NCBI RefSeq assembly: GCF_003478505.1
Contig: NZ_QUFI01000008.1
Coordinates: forward strand, 1 to 64,000
Reading direction: 5' to 3'
DNA: 64,000 nt
Source of the DNA: Clostridium sp. AF27-2AA
GTDB lineage: Bacteria > Bacillota > Clostridia > Lachnospirales > Lachnospiraceae
In this document: positions 8,049 to 17,700 of the stretch, one piece after another
Layout: each line of letters starts with the position of its first letter
Position numbering within the stretch: position 1 is the stretch's first letter
Translations under genes and position numbers: made by a program
The notes under the pieces: model-generated
The model's input: only the letters and a program-made list of their open reading frames with translations
The model's database searches: none
Told to the model about the DNA's origin: nothing

Positions 8049-10124
8049 ATGAAATTAGTTTTGGCTGAAAAGCCTTCGGTTGCACAGAGTATTGCCAAAG
8101 TGTTAGGTGCTGCCAAGCGTGAGGATGGCTACTTAGAGGGAAACGGATATGTGGTCAGCTGGTGTGTAGGGCATTTGGTGGAGCTGGCACAGCCGGAAGT
8201 CTATGATGCGAAGTACAGCAAATGGGCTTATGCAGACCTTCCTATCTTCCCGATGGACTGGCAGTATGAGGTTTCTGCCGGTACGAAAAAACAGTTTGGG
8301 ATTCTGAAAAAGCTCATGGCCAGAGAAGATGTTGCGAGTCTTGTGTGTGCAACAGATGCCGGTCGTGAGGGCGAGCTGATCTTTCGGTTGGTGTACCACA
8401 AAGCCGGGTGCAGAAAGCCGTTTGAGCGGCTTTGGATTTCCTCGATGGAAGATGTAGCAATCAAGGAGGGCTTTGAAAATCTCAGGTCTGGAACGGAATA
8501 TGATGCTTTGTATGAAGCAGCACTGTGTCGAGAACGAGCCGACTGGATTGTTGGTATTAACGCTACTCGACTTTTTTCGACCCTTTACGGGCAGACCCTG
8601 AATGTTGGTCGTGTTATGACCCCTACCCTTGCTATGGCTGTTATGCGAGAAGCTGCCATTTCCGCATTCAAGCCTGAACTGTTCTACACAGTTCAGATTG
8701 GATTGGATGGTTTTACGGCTGCAAGCGAACGCTTCAAAACCAAGGCAGCAGCCGAAGCTGTCAAACAAAGCTGTTCGGTGGCAATCGTTCAGAAAGCTGA
8801 ATGTAAGGAGAAAACAGAAAAGCCGCCTGCGCTCTATGACCTGACCAGTTTACAGAGAGAAGCCAACCGTGTGCTTGGCTACACGGCACAGCAGACCTTG
8901 GACTACACGCAGAACCTCTATGAAAAGAAACTGGTCACTTATCCCCGTACCGACAGCAGGTTTCTGACGGAAGATATGGCACATAGCCTGACCGACCTCG
9001 TAAAGCTGGCTTTCCACACATTCCCCGTGGAGGATGTGGATAACATACCAGTTCATGCAGAGCAGGTTGTGAATAACAAAAAGGTCACAGATCACCATGC
9101 CATCATTCCGACCAGAGAATTGCAGAAATGCAATCTGAGCGAACTTCCCAAGGGTGAACTTGCAATTTTGCAACTGATCTCGAATCGGTTGTGCGTAGCT
9201 GTTGGCGATCCGCACCGATACGCAGAGACAGTTATTGAGCTGGACTGTGGCGGTACCGTGTTTTCCACCAAAGGCAAAACTGTTGTGCAGGATGGATGGA
9301 AAGCTCTGGTTCAGAAAAATGATTCGACAAAATCCGACGAAAACGTGCAGACACTCCCTTCTGTTTCCGTTGGTGACGAAATGACCGTCAGCGGCACGGA
9401 AATCAAGGAAGGGAAAACATCTCCCCCTAAACACTTTACCGAGGATACTCTGCTTTCTGCTATGGAAACTGCCGGTGCGGACGAAATGCCTGATGAGGTG
9501 GAGCGCAAAGGTTTGGGAACGCCTGCGACCCGTGCCGGTATCATTGAGAAGCTGGTTCGCATCGGTTTTCTGGAGCGTAAGGGTGATAAGAAAACCAAAC
9601 ACCTGATTCCGACCCACAAGGGTACGGCTCTGGTAACAGTCATGCCGGAACAGATTCAGTCCCCATCCATGACGGCGGATTGGGAAGAAAAATTGTTGCT
9701 CATTGAGAAAGGCGAATATGCCAGCGAGGACTTTATGGACGAGATCAAAGATGTGATTGCCGGTCTGATTCAGAACTATGAAGTAATCCGTGATTCCGAG
9801 GTTATGATGTCGAAAGAAGCCAATTCTATCGGCAAATGCCCGCTCTGCGGCAGTGCTGTAGAGGACAAAGCCAAGGCATTTTTCTGTTCCAACAGAGCTT
9901 GCAAATTTGCCCTCTGGAAAAACAATCGCTACTTTGCGAGCATCGGCAAGAGCATGACTTCTGCCACGGCGCAGAAATTGCTTGGTTCCGGCAAGGTAAA
10001 GCTCAAGAATTGCAAGTCCGAAAGAACGGGCAACACCTTTGATGCCACCGTCTTTATGGAGGTATCAGATGATGGCAAAACGAAGTTCAGTATGGAATTT
10101 GAAAATGGAGGAAAGCGCAAATGA
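8049..10124 (+). CDS. topB: DNA topoisomerase III (type IA)
   Basis: Encodes about 691 residues. The N-terminal TOPRIM domain begins KLVLAEKPSVAQSIAK, and DAGREGELI is the metal-binding acidic motif. The active-site Tyr lies in TYPRTDSRFL near residue 298. A C-terminal zinc ribbon (CPLCG ... CSNRACKF) is at about 597-620. In ICEs this enzyme relaxes or decatenates DNA during transfer or replication of the element. ATG at 8049 is preferred over 8043 because of its spacing from AAAGGAG. The 3' end overlaps the next gene by four bases (ATGA), showing coupling. Confidence 0.95.
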   Translation: MKLVLAEKPSVAQSIAKVLGAAKREDGYLEGNGYVVSWCVGHLVELAQPEVYDAKYSKWAYADLPIFPMDWQYEVSAGTKKQFGILKKLMAREDVASLVCATDAGREGELIFRLVYHKAGCRKPFERLWISSMEDVAIKEGFENLRSGTEYDALYEAALCRERADWIVGINATRLFSTLYGQTLNVGRVMTPTLAMAVMREAAISAFKPELFYTVQIGLDGFTAASERFKTKAAAEAVKQSCSVAIVQKAECKEKTEKPPALYDLTSLQREANRVLGYTAQQTLDYTQNLYEKKLVTYPRTDSRFLTEDMAHSLTDLVKLAFHTFPVEDVDNIPVHAEQVVNNKKVTDHHAIIPTRELQKCNLSELPKGELAILQLISNRLCVAVGDPHRYAETVIELDCGGTVFSTKGKTVVQDGWKALVQKNDSTKSDENVQTLPSVSVGDEMTVSGTEIKEGKTSPPKHFTEDTLLSAMETAGADEMPDEVERKGLGTPATRAGIIEKLVRIGFLERKGDKKTKHLIPTHKGTALVTVMPEQIQSPSMTADWEEKLLLIEKGEYASEDFMDEIKDVIAGLIQNYEVIRDSEVMMSKEANSIGKCPLCGSAVEDKAKAFFCSNRACKFALWKNNRYFASIGKSMTSATAQKLLGSGKVKLKNCKSERTGNTFDATVFMEVSDDGKTKFSMEFENGGKRK

Positions 10125-10966
10125 CAAATGAGTACAACCCGGATGGTAAGGAAATCCGATTTATCGACAGCCATTATAAGGATTTGTTTCATATCCCCGA
10201 TGGCAGCTGTGTGCAGATTCACTACCCGGATGAAATGGTTGTGAAGCCCTGCACCTTCATTGACGAGTATCATACGCAGATCGGATACAATGTGTTTCAT
10301 ATCTGCCAGTTTGCAGAAATTATGGAGCGCAACGGCGCAAGCTATATGCCGGAGCCTGAGATTATGGGCGATGAAGCCGCATGGAAGGTCGGAAAGGATA
10401 GAATCCTTGCGGTGCAGACCTGCGAAGATGGTTACGACTACACCCTGTTGGATGAAAACTACAACGAGATTGATGGCGGTCAGGTTGATAACCCTGAACT
10501 GTCCATGCTCGAAGTCCGCCGGGATATTCTGGAATCCTTCGGGCTGGAGCGCCGGGAACTGCGGGCAATGTTCTATGAGGATGTCATGGAGCAGGCTTTT
10601 GAAGTCGGCAGACAGGCGGTGGTGGTCAATGACCCTATCGCTGAGCTTGCTTTTAAGCTCGACCGTTTTGCAGAGAACTTCGACCCCTATGAATATATGG
10701 ATCAGGTCGATGATGTGCAGGCGCATATCCAAGAAATCAAGGCAGATCTTGCCGCTGGTAATACGGCTCCGTATCGTGAGTTCCTGAATACAGCCATTGA
10801 AGAAGCCCGTGAGGAAACTGCGGTTGAGGTTGCCAAAGTGCTGAAAAGTCAGCTGGATAAGCTCGACTCTCCGAAGCGTGAGTCGGTCATGGAAAAACTG
10901 GCACAGGCCGCAGAAAAAGCTGCGCCTGCCAGTCCCTCTCCCAAACGCAAAGAGCCTGAACGATAA
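10121..10966 (+). CDS. ICE accessory protein with LPD28-like N-terminus
   Basis: Encodes 281 hydrophilic residues. The N-terminal 75 residues (IRFIDSHYKDLFHIPDG ...) resemble the LPD28 domain found fused to large ICE helicases. The middle contains a DUF4316-like stretch with LEVRRDILESFGLERR, and the C-terminus is charged and helical. It overlaps topB by four bases and precedes a YodL-type gene by 13 bases. The role is unknown, probably a protein or DNA interaction module acting with the SNF2/methylase protein. Confidence 0.6.
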   Translation: MTNEYNPDGKEIRFIDSHYKDLFHIPDGSCVQIHYPDEMVVKPCTFIDEYHTQIGYNVFHICQFAEIMERNGASYMPEPEIMGDEAAWKVGKDRILAVQTCEDGYDYTLLDENYNEIDGGQVDNPELSMLEVRRDILESFGLERRELRAMFYEDVMEQAFEVGRQAVVVNDPIAELAFKLDRFAENFDPYEYMDQVDDVQAHIQEIKADLAAGNTAPYREFLNTAIEEAREETAVEVAKVLKSQLDKLDSPKRESVMEKLAQAAEKAAPASPSPKRKEPER

Positions 10967-10979
10967 GGAGGACACGGAT

Positions 10980-11576
10980 ATGAAAAACGAAAAATGGGAT
11001 GATGTTCACGGAAATACCACCCCGGATGACAGAATGGTTGCTTTTCTGGAAAGCCCCACGGATTCCTATGCGATTCTTCAGCTGCGGGAAGATGTAGACG
11101 ATAATATCCCGCTCATGTTTGCAAATTACAGCTACCTTCAGAAGAAAGAAATGGAGCCTGAGATTGACCGTTACGAGGTGGTCTATCATGGCTCCATTTC
11201 TATGTCCGAGGATGTGAATCGGCAGCTGGAAGATTTGTATGTAAAGTTCAATATTGACCACCCGGATGATTTCCGTGGTCACAGTATGTCGGTCAGCGAC
11301 ATCGTAGCCTTAAAGGTAGTCGGTGAGGTATCCTTTCACTATGTAGATTCTGTTGGGTTTCAGAAGCTGGAAAACTTTATGAAGTCCGAAAACTACCTGA
11401 AAAACGCAGAGATGGCAATGGAAGATGATTATGGGATGATTGACGGTATCATCAATAACGGAAAAGCGTCCGGATTAGAGGAACGTCCTTCGGTGTTGGA
11501 GCAGTTAAAGGAAAAGCCCGTGCCGGATGTTTCCCATAAGCCGCCCAAGAGCCACCCGGAAAGGGAGATTGAATGA
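10980..11576 (+). CDS. YodL-like (DUF4316-related) ICE accessory protein
   Basis: Encodes 198 residues from an ATG behind AAGGAGGACACGG. A central globular segment (DRYEVVYHGSISM ... FRGHSMSVSDIVAL) matches the YodL-type domain seen in the same place in Tn1549-like elements. The tail LEERPSVLEQLKEKP resembles the conserved tails of the SNF2 protein in this window (SERPSVLADLKSKAEH), suggesting a shared docking peptide. The stop overlaps the start of the next gene (ATGATGGA). Confidence 0.65.
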   Translation: MKNEKWDDVHGNTTPDDRMVAFLESPTDSYAILQLREDVDDNIPLMFANYSYLQKKEMEPEIDRYEVVYHGSISMSEDVNRQLEDLYVKFNIDHPDDFRGHSMSVSDIVALKVVGEVSFHYVDSVGFQKLENFMKSENYLKNAEMAMEDDYGMIDGIINNGKASGLEERPSVLEQLKEKPVPDVSHKPPKSHPEREIE

Positions 11577-11779
11577 TGGATTTCACACAGGATGAGCGGA
11601 ACATGATGATGCTTTACAGCCCTGGCACAAGGTCAGGGCTGTGTGAAGCACTGACACTGATGAAGGAACAGCTTTCGGAGGACGAGTCAGAGCTTTTTGC
11701 TTTGGCAGACTCGGTTCTCCGTAAAGTTTCAGCCATGGACGATGCCGCCTTTGAGAAGCTGAACCTTTATCCGGATTGA
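11573..11779 (+). CDS. TTRAP-type transposon-transfer assisting protein
   Basis: Encodes 68 residues beginning FTQDERNMMMLYSPGTRSGL, with LFALADSVLRKV in the C-terminal half. This is the pattern of the small TTRAP family found just before the large helicase gene in Tn1549-type elements. It starts four bases inside the end of the previous gene, so it is translationally coupled. No enzymatic motif is visible; the family name reflects its association with transfer. Confidence 0.75.
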   Translation: MMDFTQDERNMMMLYSPGTRSGLCEALTLMKEQLSEDESELFALADSVLRKVSAMDDAAFEKLNLYPD

Positions 11780-11797
11780 TAGGATTGGAGGGATACA

Positions 11798-14700
11798 ATG
11801 AACGCAAAAGAGCGATTTTATTCCGGATTAGCAAAAGAAACGATTGGGAAAATCACCTCGAACACAGATAACTGGACTTCGTTTTTGAGAACGATGTCCC
11901 GCAACTATGAGTTCACCTATCCGGAACAGGTGATGATTTATGCTCAGCGCCCCAATGCGACCTTTTGCAAGCCCTATGAGGACTGGAACGCTGAAAATTA
12001 CCGCAGATATGTAAAGCGTGGCTCTACCGGCATTGCTCTGTTTGTGATGAACAGGGATAAACCGTATCTGCGCTATGTGTTTGATGTGGCGGATACCGGC
12101 GTTCGCCGTTCTTCCCCGGAACTGAAACCGTGGGAGGTGACGCCTGAAAACCGCTCCTATGTCATGGAAGCGATGGAGCGTACCTTCGGTGTTGCCGCTG
12201 ACGGGGTACTGGAAGCACAGCTTGAAGATATTGCATCCGCACTGGCGGCTGAGTATTGGGACGATTACAAAAAGCAGTTCCTCGACATCGTTGCCAACAG
12301 CTTCCTTGAGGAGTATGATGAACTCAACATCGAAGTAGCTTTCAAAAATGCGGTGGCAAACAGCGTATCCTATACGATGTATTGCCGGTTCGTGGAAAGT
12401 CCCGACAACTACTTCGAGCATGAGGATTTCCAGAAGGTGTTTGATTTTAACACCAGACAGACGGTAAATGCCCTTGGTACTGCGGTGAATGCCATCAGCA
12501 CAAGGATGTTTCAGGAAATCGAAAAAGCGATTGGAGAACATGAGCAGATTAAAGCTACCGAAAGGAGTACAGATTATGAGCGAGATGACTTACAGACAGG
12601 CCGGAGATTATCAGATTCCGAACCTTCAGTTGGAGAACGAGGGAGAGAAACCTCTGGGCAAGTACGGCAGGATGCGTCGAGCATTTTTGGAACAGAACAA
12701 TCCGATGCTCCTGAACGACATGATTCTGACGGAGAGCCTGTTCCCGCACCTGTGGGAGATCGAGGAAACAGCGAAAGCCAGAGTGGAGTTTCTGATGGAG
12801 CAGTACCTGAAGGACAGCCCCGCACCGGACAAGGAAACGCAGCAGATGGCGTGGGTGCAGCACATGAACAGCCTGAAAGCACAGGCGGAGGAAGTCGTGA
12901 TGACGGAGCTTATCAACAGCTGAGTCTGAACCTTTTCCTCTCCGAAAATGAACAAATCAGTTTTATCGACCGAGCAGAGAGCTTTACGCCCTCTGCTTTT
13001 TCTTTTGCCCAGGAAGAAATCGACCACTTCCTTCTGCTTGGTAGCAATACCGATGAAGCCCGAAAAGTCGTAGCGCTGGAATATATGAAGCAGAAGCCGT
13101 TGGAAGAAATCGTTCAGACCTTAAAGCAGGTCTATCACGGCGGCTATGGTCTGAAAGAAGATAGCGGGAATATCTGTGCGTGGTATGCCGAGGACGGTAT
13201 CCACCTTGCCAAAGGTTCCTCTGCCATTGACAGCCCCAGAGCGCAGATCGTTTCTTGGGAAACGGTTGCCGAGCGCATTGGAGAACTGCTTGAAAATGGT
13301 CGGTTCGCAACTAATGTGGAACTGGTAGAAGCATCCGGATATGAGCGTCAGAAGTTGGCAGAATCCCTGTGGCATCTTTATCACGATTTGAGTGAAGAAG
13401 CCCGTTCCAGCAACTATCTGGCAATTCTTCATCAGGAACCGTTTCGTGGTTTCCCTGACGAAACCGCAGACTTGGCTGAAAAGTTGGATGACCCTCGTTT
13501 CCACGCAACCTTGGTACAGCAGTATTCGGAATTTAGAAAAACCCTTGCGGAAAATCCCGATCTGCTTCGTTTTCACTATCACAAGCTGAATCTCATTCAG
13601 AAACAGCTGTATGAGTTGAATATGCCTTTGCGTGAGTATCAGACCGATATGATGCAGATGCCCCTTGTCCGCCAGTTCATTACGGATGATGAAGTCAATG
13701 CAGACTTGACCCGTGGAAGCGGCTTTTCCGGTGGTAAAGCCCGTATTTATAACTACTGGCAGGAGAATCATTCTGCCAAGGAAAAGATGGACTTCCTGAA
13801 GCATGAATACGGAACCGGTGGTCATTCCCATGCCTGCTCTGGTGCAACGCACAGCGGTCAGGATCACGATGCCAAGGGTGTTGCTTACACCAAGAGCGGT
13901 TGCGATAAATTGCAGATGTCCTGGGCGCAGGTGGTGCAGAGAATCGACGGTCTGATACGAAAGGGACGCTACCTCAGCCCGGAGGAAGAAGCGGAACGAC
14001 AGGCTATCGAAGAAGCTAAAACTGATCCGTTGGAAGATGTTTATGACCGTTTCGCAGTGATTGATACCGAGGATGGCGAGTATGCGATCTGGGATAATCA
14101 GACCGATGACTACTATGTAGACCCGGAAGGCGTTACGGAATACTTCACGGACGAATGGCTTGCCAATGACTATTTGGAGGAAGTTCGTCAGTCCGTAGCT
14201 GCGATGGAGTCGGTTCAGCCAGAAGCGCCTGTGGCAGAGCCTGCCGAAGTTGTGGAAGCATCTGCTTCCGAGGAACCGAAATGGAATTATCAGGTCGGTG
14301 ACACGGTATATCTGGACGATACAGCTTTCCGTGTGGAGCAGATCACGGACAGAGAAGTTCAGCTGCGTGACCCTACGCTTGCTTATCCCATCTTCCGTGC
14401 CGAGAATCGTGAGAATTTCGAGCGTATGCTCTCTCAGGACGAAAGAAACCATGCGGTAAGGGTTGATGCCCAAACCGAAGAAAAGCCCGTTACAGAGGAT
14501 TTTCTGGGCAAAACCGAACCGAGGGACTACACCCCTGAGTATCAGCTGTTAGACCGTCTGCGTATGGACTGCGAATACTTCCTTGGTGCAGGACAGCACA
14601 GCGAAAAGCATCTGTGGGCAGGCAACCGCCATGCACAGATTGCCAAGATGCGTGAGCTGTATGAAATGATTCCCGACAAACCAGAATGGCTGACACCTGA

Positions 14701-17700
14701 GATGATTAACAGCTACGAGGAGCGCATGGCTCCCCGCTATCTGGTTGCCGCCTACCATCACTTTGAAAACGGCTTCGATGATAAACTGGACTACTACACT
14801 CTGGAAGAAGCGGAAAAAGCTGCCCAGGGCTATGTGGACGGAACCATGGAGGATGACGGATTCAAGTACGATGGTGCTGCCGTTTACGATCAGCAGGAGC
14901 ATAAGTGCATCCGTATCTATGGGGACTACCCTGACGAAAAGGCACACGCACAGGTCAGAGCCAGTGCGGAACCCGAACAGCAGGAACCGGAACACTTCAT
15001 CGATCATTTTTATGTTGCCGAGGACATTCAGAAGCGGGGTGCGCTGGACATCAAGGAATACAGTTCCTTTGATGATGCCCTGCGAGCCTACTATGCACTT
15101 CCTGACACGCAGAGAAAAGCCCTGGGTGCAATGAATACCAGAGATCTGCCGGGTAGTCTGGACTTCGTACAGTGCGTAGATGGAAAGGACACCATCATTC
15201 AGGATTATGCCCAGGTGGACGGATGGCAGAATGCCGAAGTCATGGACATTATCGCTCAGCTTGAGCAGTCCATCACCACCAGAGAAATCCCACCTGTTCC
15301 TGCGGTGAACTTCCACATCACGGATGACAACATCGGTGAAGGTGGACCGAAGCAGAAATTCGCAAGAAACATCGCAGCCATTGAAACTCTGTTCAAACTG
15401 GAAAGCGAGAACAGGAACGCCACTACCGAAGAACAGGAGATTTTGTCGAATTATGTCGGTTGGGGCGGTCTGGCAGATGCCTTTGACCCGGACAAGGGAA
15501 ATTGGGCGAAGGAGTATCAGACACTGAAAAACCTGCTTTCCGAAGATGAATATGCTGCGGCAAGAGCTTCCACCCTGAACGCACATTACACCAGCCCTAC
15601 GGTCATTCGCTCCATCTACGATGCGGTCGGACAGATGGGCTTTGAAACAGGAAATATTCTGGAGCCTGCTATGGGTATCGGCAACTTCTTTGGTATGCTC
15701 CCTCCTGAAATGCAGAGCAGCCGTTTGTATGGTGTGGAACTGGATTCCATCACCGGCAGAATTGCTCAGAAGCTCTATCCCAACGCAGAAATCAAAGTAG
15801 CCGGTTTTGAAACGACAGACCGCCGAGACTTTTACGATCTGGCTGTGGGTAATGTCCCTTTCGGCAACTACAAAGTGTCCGACAAGCCGTATGACAAGCT
15901 GGGATTCTCCATTCACAACTATTTCTTTGCCAAGGCTTTGGATCAGGTTCGTCCCGGTGGTGTGGTCGCTTTTGTGACAAGCCGTTACACCATGGATTCC
16001 AAGAACTCTGACGCAAGGCGATATATGGCGCAGAGGGCGGAACTGCTTGGTGCAATCCGTCTGCCAAACGATGCCTTTAAGAAAAACGCAGGCACGGAAG
16101 TCGTGTCCGACATCCTGTTCCTGCAAAAGCGTGACCATCCGATTGACATTGTACCGGAATGGGTAAACCTTGACCGCACCGAAGAAGGACACACCATGAA
16201 CAGCTACTTTGTCGCTCATCCTGAAATGGTTCTGGGCGATACGGTGGAAGAAAGTACCGCCTACGGCATGGACATTACAGTGCGTCCCATTGAGGGCATG
16301 GAACTGTCCGAACTTCTGAAAGAAGCAGTTTCCCACATCCAAGGAACCTATCAGGCTGTGGAGCTTCCCGAAGCTGACAAGGGTAAGGAAATCGAAACCA
16401 TTCCTGCAACCCCGGATGTAAAGAATTTCTCTTATACCGTGGTGGATGGCAATGTGTACTTCCGTGAAAACTCCCTGATGCGCCGTGTAGACCTGAATGA
16501 GAAAGCAAAAGACCGTGTGATGGGCATGGTGGAACTTCGTGGTATCGTCAACGAGCTGATCGAATATCAGCTTGAGGATTACCCGGATGAAATGATTACT
16601 CAGAAACAGGCAGAACTGAATGATGCCTACGATGCGTTTGCCGCAAAGAACGGGCTTATCAATAATCGAGCCAATGGTCAGGCATTTGCTGACGATTCCT
16701 CCTACTATCTCCTGTGTTCTCTGGAAAATGTGGATGAGGACGGCAATCTGAAAAGCAAGGCGGATATGTTCACCAAGCGAACCATCAAGCCGGAACGCAG
16801 AGTGACGAGCGTGGATACGCCGTCCGAAGCTCTGGCAATCTCTATCGGTGAGCGTGGCAAGGTGGATTTGCCGTTTATGGCACAGCTGCTTGGAACACCT
16901 GGAGAATACGATGCGATTCAGGCAGAGCTTCGAGGGGTGATCTTCAAAGACCCGATGGCTCCCGATGCTGTGGAAGTTGGATGGCAGACTGCCGATGATT
17001 ACCTTTCCGGTGATGTAAGAAGCAAGCTGCGTGTCGCACAGATGGCGGCAGACAGGGATTCTTCCTTCCACATCAATGTGGAAGCCTTGCAGAAAGCACA
17101 GCCGAAGGACTTGGATGCGTCCGAGATTGATGTGCGTTTGGGTGCAACATGGATTGATGCCGATTATATTCAGCAGTTCATGGAGGAAACCTTTGAAACG
17201 CCGTATTACTTGCGCCGTTCCATTGAGGTCAAGTTCTCCGAGCTGACCGCAGAGTGGCGCATCAACGGTAAGAGTTCTCCCAACTACAACGATGTGGCGG
17301 CGTATGTCACCTACGGTACAGAGCGAGCCAACGCATATCGGATTCTGGAGGAAACGCTGAATCTGAAGGATATTCGTATCTATGATACGATTGAAGATGC
17401 AGATGGTAAGCAGAAGCGTGTCCTCAATAAAAAAGAAACTACCCTGGCACAGCAGAAACAGCAGGCAATCAAGGATGCGTTCCGAGATTGGATTTGGAGA
17501 GATCCGCACAGACGAGAAACCCTTTCCACCAAGTACAACGAACTTTTTAACTCCACCAGACCTCGTGAGTATGATGGCTCTCATATCCGTTTCGGCGGCA
17601 TGAACCCGGATATTACCCTCCGTGAACACCAGAGAAATGCTATCGCTCATGTGCTATATGGTGGAAATACGCTGCTTGCACACGAAGTTGGTGCGGGCAA

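Noticed and set aside
14549..17650. A 1,033-codon open frame opposite the SNF2/methylase gene
   Set aside because: It is a shadow of the codon bias of the plus-strand gene; its protein is Ile/His/Cys-rich without any domain and it has no ribosome site.
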